This document shows, in pieces, positions 1 through 11,040 of a stretch of DNA of 64,000 nt. Position numbers and translations under genes: made by a program. The notes beneath the pieces were generated by a model, which had not been told where the DNA came from, made no database searches, and saw nothing but the letters and a program-made list of their open reading frames with translations. Origin of the DNA: Rhyzopertha dominica (taxonomy: Eukaryota > Arthropoda > Insecta > Coleoptera > Bostrichidae). The stretch lies in contig QCXZ01000001.1 in the NCBI GenBank assembly GCA_025024175.1, positions 7,936,001-8,000,000 of the forward strand, written 5' to 3'. How positions within the stretch are numbered: position 1 is the first letter of the stretch; each line of letters opens with the position of its first letter.

Positions 1-1640
1 GCTTTTTCGGGCGCTCTGTCCATAGGAGTTTTTGCTGGTTTTTCTTGCTAGGCACTCCTACGGTGATTGAGAACATTCGACTACGGGAAGTGATCGCGAA
101 TAATTCTGTGTGAATTTCACCCATTTCTGGGGATCATAGTCTCAATTTTGTGCTGTTTAAGGGCCAGTCGTGTATTTCCTTTACTTCTTCGTATCTTGAT
201 GCCTTTTTGATTGAGCCTGTTTCGGTTTTAAACCGGATAAAAAGCACAGACACTTCCAAACAGTTCGTCGTACTACATATTTCATTTTACAACTTGTGAA
301 GCCGCCTAACACCTCAGTAAGTGCATATTTTATTGTTTTCTCGTTGCCAAACCAGCTATTTTAGGGCTTCTTACCCTTGGTTGGGTAAACATAGCAAACC
401 ATATAAGCGAACTCGACGTCCGTGGTGAATTATTCGATAGGGATCTCTAAATTTCGAAGCTGGAAGGAATCTTTCGTGGAAATACATAAGGGCTGGGTGA
501 TAGAGGCTATTATCATCCACCTATCCTAGAGTCGCCTACCCTTGCCAGAGGGGAAGGATCAACCTATGTATTTAAGGTCAGATTTTTCCATTTAATTTGC
601 GTGCTGACGTTGCCAGATTGTTCAGTAAATCTACGGAAGATCGCCGTTGCGTTCCCTTCGCTCCTGCATTTTATTTGTGCGTTAATCTTAGAACTTTTAT
701 ATTCAGCACTTTCTCTGTTAATATCTTATAGAGTGCGGGTATTACTCCGTGTAATTATTTAATTAAGTTGACTTTATCTTCACCCATTCCGTAATAAATT
801 ATTAATAATACACGTAGCTTAACTTGTACATACACGTTTATCTGATAGCAAATAGTACGTTTAGATTTTTTTTGTAAAGGAAAAAAGGGAATGATCGTTT
901 TACCGGAGAGTTTAAAGAGTTCTTTTATAACTGAGACGGAACCACCGTCGGACGTGCGCACCCCGCGGACGGTTATGGCAATAGTTTTTTTTGTTCGTGC
1001 TTCATATTAATTACGTTAATAATTAGTAAGGATATTTCCCTTGATTCCGTTAGCTTAGGATTAGATTATCGTGTGACTGTTTTGTGTTTCGATGGAGTAG
1101 ATCTTGTTCTTATTTTAGTTTGTACTCTGCCTTATTATCTTTGGGTGATTAAGTATATGGATCTTGGCTTAAGCTCAATCCGTTGTTTTATTTGTTATAT
1201 TCACATGCCTATATCTTAGTCGGGGGAGGAAGGTTTGATCCTTAAGAACTTGTGCACGTGCGAATCCCACGTGCTCAGATATCTGCGATTTTTGGATTCT
1301 GGCGCCCATTCATTTACTTTACCTTTTTTTGCCCCAACGACCCGGGCTGAGCCTTGCCGAGGCTAGTTATTTGTCACCTTGCCTTTGTGGGTCACCTTCA
1401 CCCCTTGCTTTAAAATTGGTTTATATTTAAAGAAAAAAAAAGTTTGAAAAAGATCGGTGGCTAAGGTGTGCCTACAGTTAACTTGTTGTATAGAAATATA
1501 ATTGAGAAGAACACATACTGTGGAAAAGCTTTCGTAAAATATTTTTAAAATGTTGGTTTCCGTTCGTCATAAACTACTTAGTGGAAAGCGACGTGGTGAC
1601 AACGTGGCGACATCGTTAATTACAAGAAATCAAACAATAT
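1..1640. other. Unassigned AT-rich stretch with one primer-binding-site-like word
   Basis: No reading frame of convincing length or known motif is visible. The only notable word is TGGCGCCC at 1300-1307, which resembles the start of a lysine-tRNA primer binding site of LTR retrotransposons; the text before it could then be part of a long LTR. No matching second LTR, CA terminus directly before the word, or gag-like frame after it is visible, so this remains a weak suggestion. Confidence 0.3.
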
Positions 1641-1937
1641 ATAGAAGAAAATAGACAAATATCTTATTTAAACGGGACTTGCTTTGATATCCATGAAACA
1701 GTCCAAACCAGATGGACTGACGGTTATAGGAATTGTGCTTTAAATATTCCACCTTCTAAAGGTAGAAGAATTTCAATTTTGCATGTCGGAAGTGAAAATG
1801 TGTGCCTAATACATTACACCTATGTCGCAAACATTAAAAAAATGCATTCTGGCATAACTTCCAAAATTCTTGAGAAGTGGTTCACAGAAAACTTAATTAG
1901 AACAACAACAGTAAAGAAAGTGAAGTTTAAGAATTTC
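1640..1937 (+). pseudogene. Tc1/mariner-type (DDE_3) transposase remnant, central part
   Basis: A stop-free plus-strand frame of about 98 codons without an initiating ATG. It reads YLNGTCFDIHE, then a W-T-D segment, then NIPPSKGRRISILHVGSEN, then LEKWFTENLI. This is the order seen in the catalytic core of the insect DDE_3 transposase family, where the first segment is normally YLDETW. Both acidic residues of that segment are replaced here (N for D, G for E), so this copy cannot be catalytically active. The part with the second catalytic Asp (normally MDNAxYH) is not visible downstream. The relative at 43985-45590 preserves that part. Family assignment is from recalled motif order, not a search. 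Confidence 0.6.
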
Positions 1938-1939
1938 TG

Positions 1940-2880
1940 ATTAAAGAGAAGTTATTTTGAAGGCCATTATACAAAGAAGGAATTATTGTTACTACTAAAC
2001 AAAATGGCTTTTTGACGTCCAGTAGATTTTGACAATATGACCGAAGTTGTAGAACAGTCTGCATATACTAGCGACAAAAATGATGGTGACCATCAACATC
2101 TACTGTTGGTTAAAAACCGGAAAAAGTTTTAAAAATTGAAGCGGAGTGCATATTAAATGGTTGTAATACTCTTGTGTCCGAGAAGTATAACACTCCAATA
2201 CGAAGGACATTAAAAGACATCGCAATAAGGAATTTTGCACACGAAAGTTTAGAAAGCGTCATATGCAATAAAGGAGGTCATACTTTCAAGAATGTATAAA
2301 GCATATTCCAAAAATATGGTTCCAACTGTAAAATCTGTATTGGAAGAGTTACTGGGTGACGCAATAAAATTTTTGTTTTGGTTTGTGTTCTTTCAAATCT
2401 TTTGGGTCCGATCCTGGAATTTTGCCAACTCTAACCCTCGATGAAGGTTATGAAGAGCCATGAAAGTTTATTAGATGACAACTAAAGTGTCTTTACTTCC
2501 TTTATAAAAGTATTTATAGATATTATTCTGAAAGAAATGCATGTTACAAATTTAGTCATATAGATTGATCACCCCAATAAATTTGAACTGTGATCTAATA
2601 TCCTTTAACTCCCGCTGGGATTTTAACTGCAGTTAGAAAAGGGATTTTTTTCGATTTGGGCAGACAGTTTGGTCACGTACGTGTTCGTGTTCAAATGAGC
2701 ACAAAAGAATGAAGAAATTGTAAAAAAATGACAAATCGACCCAGAATGTGGTAACATCCGTGTGAAAATTACCTGTACTCGATGACTACAAAACACCTGG
2801 CAAAAATCGAGCTCCAAATCGAAAAGATCCACAACTAACTCCTGACGTCCTCGGGGACGAAGGTGACCTCGGAGGGTGGC
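1940..2880. other. Unassigned stretch after transposase remnant
   Basis: Frequent stops in all frames. The first half may be eroded continuation of the preceding transposon, but no motif can be read. A minus-strand ORF at 2623-2892 has no recognisable content and overlaps the start of a GC-rich island. Confidence 0.3.
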
Positions 2881-3120
2881 CCCAGCCAGCACAATGGCTT
2901 TGTTGTGTTCAGGCTGATAACGAATCTGCGCCAGATAAGGGGGCGAACGGTCGTGTCACGATAAGCCCTTCAAAATGGAATATTCGTGCTGTTTGTGTGT
3001 TGTCTTATCAGCTGATATCTGGCCCGGAGAGCGAATGACTGAACGCAGTGGCGCTGTTATCGCTGCCGATAACGCCCGTTGATAATTTCCCGTTCGTTTT
3101 TATGTTAGCGCGGCTTATTT
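2880..3120. promoter_or_regulatory. GC-rich island with a dense GATAA cluster (candidate enhancer)
   Basis: The island is clearly richer in G+C and CpG than its flanks. Six GATAA words occur within about 170 bp: TGATAAC at 2915, AGATAAG at 2933, CGATAAG at 2959, CTTATCA (reverse) at 3004, CGATAAC at 3067 and TGATAAT at 3080. GATA zinc-finger factors bind WGATAR, and CGATA words are also bound by the insect boundary factor BEAF-32, so either an enhancer or a boundary is possible. No ORF explains the composition. The functional reading is inference. Confidence 0.4.
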
Positions 3121-3279
3121 TCGTTCGTTAATTGGAAATGCTAACTGTTCCAATGTCTGTGATGGACGGGTGCGAAGACCAATGTCGCAATTTTGAATAA
3201 ACGTTAGAGCGAATTACCGAAGGAAACTCCACCAACCGAGTTATTGTGCAACCAGAAATGTTCTGCGAATAAAACTTAA

Positions 3280-3710
3280 TGAATTTAATAAAAAAAATCG
3301 CTGTCATCGTCTACTTCATCACCGTCGCTCCCTGTAAAAATTAGACCAAATAGCTGTAATTTTCGCAGCTCCTTCCTGGAGTTTGTATGATGCTATCACT
3401 AAATTTCGGTGCAGTATTTTGCCTCCTTGCATGACTCTTAAGTTCATGCCAAATCATTTCAATTGGATTGAATATAAGGTAAAACTGTGTATCTATGCTC
3501 TTTAGCCAAACTATCAATTGAGAATGTTTTATCAAAACAATTTGTCTTTCGAACGCCAAAGAGTTGTTCCTTTATACAACATTCCTCAAAATATAAGTCA
3601 TGTCTTAAAGGTAAATCTTTGATTGCTTCTTTATTTGAAGAGGTATTTGGATTTTTTCAATCTGAGCAAAATAATAATACGCATTGTCTAATAATATATA
3701 TAATCTATAA
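3280..3710 (-). pseudogene. DDE_3 transposase remnant, C-terminal part (copy C)
   Basis: The minus strand is clearly homologous at nucleotide level to the C-terminal half of the elements at 9660-11040 and 43985-45590. In the 3341-3559 frame it reads FNPIEMIWHELKSHARR, the NPIExIW block that carries the third catalytic acidic residue (E) in Tc1/mariner DDE_3 transposases. Upstream, frames around 3590-3700 retain AQIEK and QIKKQSK, matching the other copies. The element is truncated at its 3' side near 3290 and frameshifted, and the N-terminal HTH part is missing. Confidence 0.7.
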
Positions 3711-4250
3711 TATGTATATTGTATATTAACATTGAGTACAGCCCCTCCTCACATATATCGTTCGAATCTATTCCAAATATCTGGGCGGCATTACTTTTAA
3801 TTGAAAAGAATGTTAGAATCGTATTTTCTGTCATCTTTCAAGCATTGTCGGTGGCAATGACACTGTAATGATTTCACGAAATCTCGTGTTTTTCAATAAA
3901 GCCATAGATTTTTTACGGCTATTTTTGCCTTGTTATGGTGCCTATTATAAACACTGTTATTCGTGGACTGTAATTGGTTATATGTAAAAGGAAACTGTTA
4001 TTAAAACAATGTAACTAAATCAAATCATTTTTGATTAAATTTATGCCTTTTTGTTCACATTTTATCTGACAAAACATTGATTTACTGTCTATGGACTTTG
4101 ATCTTTATAAACAATTTGATACCTATCTTATCAATCAAAATATTTGGATTGCACTTATTTGTTATGATAACTGTGGATGAACTCGAAAACACTTCAGAAG
4201 AAAAATGCGGAACTCGAAAATTTTCTTGGATTTCACACAAACTAATTTCT
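3711..4250. other. Unassigned AT-rich stretch
   Basis: A simple-sequence-like TATA-rich patch lies at 3690-3730; nothing else is recognisable. The short plus-strand frame at 4077-4259 has no known motif. Confidence 0.3.
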
Positions 4251-4254
4251 GCAC

Positions 4255-5130
4255 GATAAAATACGTCAAAGTTATTTTGTCATCTTTTAATCTTGGTACA
4301 GCGCAGCCTATTATTTTAATACAAAGGTATTAAGAACATAAAAAAAGGTTCACGATTGTTTAGTGCGCTAAAATAAAACTTTCCAATAAAATTTCAATCT
4401 AACGTTGTTTAGGTACAATTTAAAGCGTCAGACCTGTGAAAAGAAATACGTAGGACAAACATCCCAAAGGCTAGGGAATAGAATAACTTTGCACCAAAGT
4501 GACATAAAAACAAAAAAAAGATAGATGGATGTATGCTAACTGAACATGCAGTAACCGACGGTCACAACCTAGACCGGCAAAACGTAAAAATTTTAAACAA
4601 AGAACAAAATAACAAAAAAAGACCTTTTGGTACTTCCTTTAGGAAGTAGTTCCCGGTAAGGCAGCTAGATGGCTTTGTCATCATGTCAGTGTAATGCTGA
4701 CAGATGGCATTGCCTTCCTAATTTCTTAATTTCAACATATATACTTAGGACATACTTAGAAGTTAACCTGGAAAATAACATATTTAAGGAGGGAATTTAG
4801 GGACCTTTGAATTAAAATAGCAGGCTGCGCTGTACCAAGACTGAAAGGTGACAAAATGACTAACGTATTTTATGTAATTTATGTTNTCCTTGTCAATGAN
4901 AAANGCATTTTGAAATGAAGAATTGATTGATAGAGAAGTGATAGGGCATTGTTGTTTAAGGAAGATTCAAGAGTTAACACCTGTTTTGAACAATTAATCT
5001 CAAAGTTTTATAAGTAGGTTAACACATTTGGTATAAAATAATTACAGAAAAGGCCTGACAAAGGCTGGAAAGACAGCTGAAAGCTTGGCAAAAGAATAAA
5101 GAGTACACTTGTTTTAAGATAACATTAGTC
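4255..5130 (+). mobile_element. Penelope-like element remnant with GIY-YIG endonuclease and inverted flanking repeats
   Basis: Plus-strand translation of 4430-4630 gives CEKKYVGQTSQRLGNRI, then H-x2-D, then LTEHAVTDGHNLDRQNVKIL and NKEQNNKKRPF. This is the GIY-YIG endonuclease layout of PLEs (Y-V/I-G-Q-T, then the conserved R, then EH and the E-x-KR end); the GIY half itself is eroded. About 75 bp at 4255-4330 reappears inverted at 4803-4880 (shared core GGTACAGCGCAGCCT), so the fragment is bracketed by inverted copies of one sequence, as often seen around PLEs. Near 5050-5100 a tail reading GACAAAGGCTGGAAAGACAG resembles PLE 3' ends. No reverse transcriptase is left here. Confidence 0.65.
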
Positions 5131-6040
5131 CACTAGGTTTTTTGGACTCTTGCCAGCCCCTAAATACTATATTTCCTTCTTCATTCGATCTTTTACTTAT
5201 AACATCTGCAAAATATTTAATAGCATTCCAGTTCATATAAAAGTATATTCTGAATACATTAAACTTTTAAACTTTAAATAGAGCACAAAAAATATGCATA
5301 GTGCCATCTTTGTGATCCGAAAATGGACATTAAAACCTGAATACTTAACGGTTGTCTGTTTTGGTGGGCAAGCTGAACCCCGTAACCGGTTTCGCTGTTT
5401 TTTCAGCTCTTCAGGCGAGGATACCAGCTTACCAACCAACACAGACGGGCTTCACTAAGTACTCCACCGTACGTCTATATAAACTGACCATAGAGCACAA
5501 ATGTGCACAGTGCCATCTATTTGATCCAGTTATAAGCTGGAGGTATGGGCATTTACGAAACTTCTATTTGTGCGTAGTACCAAAGAGCTGACTCCAGAAA
5601 TTTGCGACATCTTTCAAACAAATTGCTTATATTTCATGAGATCAGCATGGCCCAAAATGGCTGTAGCTCCATCAACAACTCGGACTGGTTTATACGATTA
5701 CACTTACCAGACCCAGTCTTCTTATTTTTTTTAAATGAGATATTTCCCAACCACTTCCTTCATATTAAAAAATTAAGAGTGATGTCAGACATAGACAAAT
5801 TCGAACGTTACATCGCAAGATGTCACCTCCAAAGTAATATTGACCTGTTTCACAATTTAATTTAAATTTATCCTCCATAGGAATTATTGAGGGCGATATA
5901 GAAATTCTAGGTTAAATCAGGAAAAAAGGCGTGTGGTATGACGTGATTGTGGTTGTCGTTAGAAGCAAACGCTTCAACTTAAAGTCTCGCAGCAAGATAC
6001 TCATAAATAGATAACTGCATTTTCATCCCCCTCCAACCAC
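5130..6040. other. Unassigned stretch with short internal direct and inverted repeats
   Basis: A ~40-bp sequence beginning AGAGCACAAA at about 5280 recurs directly at about 5493 (both contain AGTGCCATCT and GATCC). Between them, about 20 bp at 5352-5371 is repeated inverted at 5428-5449. The ORFs at 5352-5591 and 5602-5865 show no known motifs and may be by-products of this small repeat structure. Confidence 0.35.
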
Positions 6041-6470
6041 ACACCCCTTGCAAAGCTCCCCATCCCAAGGCCGAGCTCCCACTCCACCGATAGATACTTT
6101 GTCGGTATCGTCGATCTTTAGAATCCGCGGATCACGCAGGCAGGCTCCGGGCGAGCGGATGGGCCATAAAGCGGATATGTGACAACCCCCTCCCCCATGC
6201 TAATGCGCCCTCCCGGGCCCCGTCGGGCGCAGTATCGCACATTTGCACGCCATTACCTGCCACGATATTAGGCCCGGCCTGATAACGGATGCCGGTCCAT
6301 CTACACTCTTACTTCATCACGTTTGTCACTTCCGGTTTTCGAATGCGACATCCATTTCTCTTGCCTTGGCCCGGGTAGCCGCCGTGCGACCTGAATGCAG
6401 AATTGGGCAGCCCGAAGAGTGTGCGTGCGGGTTTTCGATGGACTGCGATTGAGATTGCCATCTGCCGATG
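6040..6470. promoter_or_regulatory. GC-rich island (candidate conserved regulatory element)
   Basis: Unusually G+C- and CpG-rich for the window. It includes CGATAGATAC near 6089, TGATAACGG near 6280 and several CGATA/TATCG words near 6105-6115. Overlapping short frames on both strands (6243-6452 and 6326-6592) are what such composition produces and show no protein motif. Regulatory function is inference from composition and words only. Confidence 0.35.
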
Positions 6471-6594
6471 GAGAAAATGGGGTCCGTCACTGTTTCCTGG
6501 CAGAACTTTTGGACGCTTGTTAAAAAATATATTAGTACTTTAACGTGAAAGAGCAAGAAACTGTAGATCTGCAGAACACTATATTTTTGCACTT

Positions 6595-7205
6595 ATGGCT
6601 TCCCAAATTCAAATAGAGATGGGCATATGTTAGTCATTCTCATTATTGGTCAGTGCTAAATAATTTGTATATTACCTCTATATCTCTATCATGTTCACGT
6701 CCTTTCTTACCACAACCAAACTCCATCTCTGGGTGACGGACGTTTAATTAGTACATTTAAATAAATCACGAATTAGTGAGATAATCTCGCAGGGGTTGAT
6801 AGTTTCCATAGGGCGAGTCTTACACCCTGGCGCTCGCCCTCTGGAACCGAATGATGGACACGTACGACGGTAACCTTTAACATATGATTAGCTATAGGAT
6901 TGTCATCCCTAGATCCCGGTCTTTCGACTAGGCATTCCATATATTGGCTAAAAGTATGGACCACCTGCATTAAACCTTTTGTGGAATAACAGCATGTAGA
7001 AGTTTCTATTCAATCTGCGAGGAATTCCCGGCACTGGATGCACATACCATTGCCGTCCAGGGCTCCTATAGCTATAGAGTGGAGGAACCGCCATCAATCT
7101 CCTGCCTCCCGGGCTACTTAGTCCCGGGTACACAAGCGTGACAATATTGCCCCCCTCACAATAATACATACATGTGTGGCACATGGCTAAAATATGTTGA
7201 AGATG
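6595..7205 (+). repeat. Partial copy of the LTR seen at 25322-26343
   Basis: Homologous in the same orientation to the first ~620 bp of the solo LTR at 25322-26343. Shared words include AAATAGAGATGGGC, TTTCTTACCAC, CCCTCTGGAAC, GTAACATATGATTAG-type text and TCCTATAGCTAT. The terminal TGTAGCA is eroded to TATGGCT and the 3' third is missing. Minus-strand frames in both copies share a stretch reading SYRSPGR and VPG(I/V)PRR; this follows from nucleotide similarity and I do not claim it is coding. Confidence 0.7.
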
Positions 7206-7239
7206 TTGGTACATCCGGTTATACCGGAAGCAGGAAACA

Positions 7240-7272
7240 GTTTGCTTATTTTAAATGAAACACCCTTTATAT
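7240..7272 (-). repeat. Terminal-repeat-like end of a Tc1/mariner-type MITE
   Basis: On the minus strand this reads AGGGTGTTTCATTTAAAATA. The same ~28 bp occurs on the plus strand at 43554-43580 after CTAC. Such CAGGGTGTTTC ends are common for insect mariner-like elements and PLE-associated repeats. No partner end is identified for either copy. Confidence 0.4.
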
Positions 7273-7342
7273 TATAACATTTTTCGATTTTGCGTAATAT
7301 TATAGGCATATATTTGTTTATTTTGGCGGAACAGTGTTGTTA

Positions 7343-7650
7343 TTATCTTATTTTTTTGATGGTGGCAGACTTTTTGGTTCCTTTTGATAATAAAAATTAC
7401 AGGCGTTGTTTGACGTTTCGGCCGTTCGTTCCGCCTTTTTCAAAACTTATTTTCTTGGTCTGTCTGCAGAGATGCACAAGATTTGTGTACGATGAACAAG
7501 CAATATCACAAAACAGACAAACCTTGCAGACCTCTGCAGACAGACCAAAAAAATGAAAGTTTTTAAAAAGGCCGAAACGTCAAACAACGCCCGAAATTTT
7601 TATTATAAATAGGAACCAAAAAGCCCACCGCCGCCAAGAAAATAAGATAA
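7343..7650. repeat. Fold-back (long inverted repeat) element
   Basis: Two arms of roughly 140 bp (about 7343-7488 and 7510-7650) are imperfect reverse complements separated by a loop of about 20 bp. Shared words include TTTTTGGTTCC, GCGTTGTTTGACGTTTCGGC and TTGGTCTGTCTGCAGAG. The left arm has a few extra bases (CGTTCGTTCCG) after the GACGTTTCGG word. A transcript in either direction could form a long hairpin. The GACGTTTCGG word is common in PLE and MITE ends, so this may be a non-autonomous element. Confidence 0.75.
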
Positions 7651-8215
7651 TTCTAGGCATATTTCATGCACCATGACTATGCCTAAGTCTAAGCGTTTTC
7701 AATATATTTACACTTTTGTGTCAAAAATGACTTTTGCAGACCTAATTTCTCCTATAAGGAAGAGTTCATTACTTAATTTGGCTGGGATTCCTTGTTGAAA
7801 GGCCTACTTCAATAAATTTTCTTTATTTTGATAACTATGAATACAGGGTCTACAGAAAACAAGATTAAGAATAATGTTGAGAAATGTGCCAAAATTCAAT
7901 TTGTTCAAATAAATACTACCAAATTTTATAATTTTATTTTATTTTTAATTAAAAATAAGGGTAAGTTTGTAGTTTTCGAAATATTGTCAATTTAATATGG
8001 CGATTTTGCTATGGATTTTACGTTTAACTACTCATAGTTGGCTATGATGGCGATGACTATGAATCTGGCAAAGCAACAGTGCAAAGAAATAAACTACTTA
8101 TTATTAATGAGAATGTTGAGATTCTGGTTTTGGGATATTTTGCTTCGTATCCAAAAGTGTGCGTAAGACAAGCTGCGTTAGTCAGGACTATCGAAATCAA
8201 CTGTTCGAACAATGT
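7651..8215. other. Unassigned stretch
   Basis: Only short frames are present. The region reads as ordinary AT-rich intronic or intergenic sequence. Confidence 0.3.
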
Positions 8216-8480
8216 AAGAAAGTAAGCTTTCGCGGCCTTTTTTTTAGGATAAACTGAGTATTTTTTTGGAATAAGGTCGACGTTTCGCCAGCACTTGTAA
8301 GTAGCTTCATCAAGACAGGAATAAGGAGTATGGAATATTGTACAAACCTAACGCGATAAACACGTCCGAACTGAACCAACTCCCAATGAATAAATAATAA
8401 ATAATAATAATTTTGAAAACGAATATTTGAAGAAAAAGTGTTACCGATCAGCAGGGATTTCGACAAAAGCCATTTTTGGA
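8215..8480 (-). repeat. Possible PLE/MITE untranslated end
   Basis: Contains GTCGACGTTTCGCCAGCACT followed by CTTCATCAAGACAGG. The pairing of a GACGTTTCG word with a CTTCATCA-AGACAG word is familiar from the ends of arthropod Penelope-like and related elements. The minus-strand frame at 8197-8487 over it has no recognisable protein motif. Assignment rests on one remembered motif pair. Confidence 0.3.
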
Positions 8481-8930
8481 ATAGCAATATAATCTAGAAA
8501 GTGTAGGTTCATATTTTAGTCAAACTCAATTCTTATTTGGGGACACTACTATCACTGGATGTATAAAAAATAATTGAAAAACAATATTTGATAGTTGTCC
8601 ATTTTTGAACTGCTTGTATATTATTAATCTTTCGTATCTACAAATATATTAGCATTAAATTTCTGTGTAACTCACACATAATTATTTTGTTTGTACGTTC
8701 AGGCCGGCTGTAAAACACCTAAAATGAACTGAGCCGTCCTACAATTTTATTGATTTCATCATAAAAAAGTATATATCATTGACTTTTTTTTTTAGTATTT
8801 TGCGTGTATGAAAAAAGTTCTCTAGTGAACAATTACAGTCTACAGAAACATGGATAACCGGATAACTGCATGCTATTCAAGATAAAACTTCTTTCATCAC
8901 CTCCCCACAACGACTGTTCCTCATGTGCCT
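8480..8930. other. Unassigned stretch
   Basis: No frame or repeat is recognisable; it ends where the next GC-rich island begins. Confidence 0.3.
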
Positions 8931-9235
8931 AATTTCCCGCCACCGCCAATTGTTTTGATAACGTCCGCTAAAACTGGGGCGGCTCAAACTGGCGGTCAAG
9001 CGTCCCTTTCGCCACTTCATCGGGGCGTCGTGACGCAGACCCTATGAGTCGTCGGGTTATCTCAATCGCGAGGGAATAATCTTTCCCGCTGCTGCGGTCC
9101 CGCCACCAGAAGATACGGCGATAGTTTGTGCGACTATCGCATGCTGGTACCGTCACTGTCACAGCTTTTCTATTTTGCCTGGCTTAATTCGCGTTTCGTC
9201 GGAAATAGATGTTCCTTTTCGATAACGGTCATACA
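8930..9235. promoter_or_regulatory. GC-rich island with GATAA words
   Basis: TGATAACG at about 8956, GGTTATCTC at about 9055, CGATAGTTTG and GACTATCGC near 9118-9138, and CGATAACGG near 9220. It is CpG-rich (for example CATCGGGGCGTCGTGACGC at 9018). The minus-strand frame at 8968-9162 has no known domain. Read as a candidate regulatory element on composition only. Confidence 0.35.
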
Positions 9236-9659
9236 TGGTTTATAACAATGGAAAGTTCCGGGAGTGTATTAACGATTTGTTCTTAAAAACAGATATTTAT
9301 ATGTCAAGGTACCATTCTGCTAAAGTATCGCTTCGCTTTTCCTTATTGACAGAGAATGCGTATTTCTTCACTCTAGGAAAGACCTATAGCTGTTTCAGGC
9401 CACCTTTATTTAAATGTCCCACATTGCGGTGCCATAATTTACGCGATTTCGTTGTTTTTCGATGTATTTGGTACATCCCTATTCTCTGAAATATTACTAA
9501 AACTCGCGACATTTTTAATTTAAAAAACCACTTGGCTAAAAGCCGCCCACAAATATTTTGCGAATATGGTTTTGATTGTTTAAGCACTTTATTACGACCC
9601 GACCGTTAACCCCTATAAAATTAATGACACCCAGATGTTTTGAATAGAACATAATTATA

Positions 9660-11040
9660 AATTTTATTTGAACATATTACCCGCAACCTATTTTTAATTG
9701 TGTTTTAAGAAAATATGTATGAAGAGCTTTAATTCCTGAAAATGCACCGTCAAATTTTTTAATCTTTTCTAATCCCGTCTCGTGCTGTGTCAAATTTAGA
9801 AATAATCATTTTTTATTGCCTGTCAACCAGTCGAGATCTTGTATTTCCCCGTGTTTTTCGTTTGTTGCCTGTTATTAGTTGTATAATTTCTCAACAAAAC
9901 AGTTTCTTTCAAGAATATACTTTTTATTTGAGTTATGCAAGGTACGTTTTAAATAGCAATAAATTTTGAGAAAACACTACAAATTGGAGTATTCTTATAG
10001 CACTTAATTATTATAAAACTGCGAGAACGTGAAATGGGGTGGATGTTTCCCACCTAAAAGAAGGTGAAATTAACGTAGAGGTTATTGAAGAAGTCGAAAT
10101 GGCTGAAAATTTTTTGACGATATTATTGAAAATGATGTACTCGAAGAGTCAAATCTCATTAAACGTAATCATAATCATTTACCAACTGAGGCTAAACCAA
10201 CATAAAAAATGCTGAGAAAGAAAGTGGGGCCATCGCAAAAACCAGTAGAATGACCAAAATTTCACATTCAACTGTGAGAAATATATAGCTGTAAATTGAA
10301 TTCGGGACAAAAAGGTTGGAAAAGACGTTGGTTAGTCGAGGGTTTTTAAAGAATGGAGAGTAAATTACTTGAACCAAATTAAAAAATCGAGATGAAGATA
10401 GTCCAATCATGTATGTCAAACAAACTTGGTACGACCCCATAACAATTCCTGGAGGTTCAAAAAGACAAAATTTTTTATAGATAAAACATTCTGAATTGAT
10501 AGTTTGGTTAAAGAGCACGGACACACAGTTTTACGGCTACCGCCGTTTAACTGTATATTTCATCCAATTGAAAGGATTTGACAGGAACTTAAGTCATGTA
10601 AGGAGGCAAAATACTGCACCAAAATTTAGTGATAGCACCCTACAACTATCCAAGAAGAAATTGCGAAAATCACAGAAAATAATTGGTCTAATTGTGTGCA
10701 TCATGTGAAAAAAGAAGTAAATGGTGGCGACCTTGGCAACGGTGATGAAACAGACGATGGCAGTGGCTTTTTCTAAGTGACTAAAATATAATTAAAAAAA
10801 ATAATACTTTAAAAATAAATAGTATAAGCTTTGTTATTTATTATTTCATTTTGTGATATTTATTGCTTAAATTTCAACGGTTGAAAGACTTCAAGTACGA
10901 TCCTGTAATGCGTACGATAGCCGCCTGGCAGGCAAATAGTTTTACATCGGTCTGTGATTGAGCGTTGGAAAAATTAGGGAAAGCTAAATAGACCATTAAG
11001 TTGTATTCGCACAATACCTTCACTACAATCCGTGCAGAAA
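9660..11040 (+). mobile_element. DDE_3 Tc1/mariner-type element, internally deleted (copy A)
   Basis: Colinear with 43985-45590 over both ends. The 5' part shares text around TTTCTCAACAAAA and GTGAAATGGGGTGG. The HTH region reads with stops, including text matching ISHST(V/F)R. The sequence then jumps almost directly to the C-terminal block (LIVWLK, then HVRRQNTAPKFSDS at 10590-10650), so the catalytic centre is deleted. The 3' part from about 10740 (GATGAAACAGACGATG) to 11040 again matches. Many stops and shifts make it non-functional. It has not been possible to fix exact termini or a target duplication. Confidence 0.7.

Noticed and set aside
1290..1310. TGGCGCCC as primer binding site of an LTR retrotransposon
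   Set aside because: No LTR terminus immediately before it, no gag after it and no partner LTR. Mentioned only as a weak hint.
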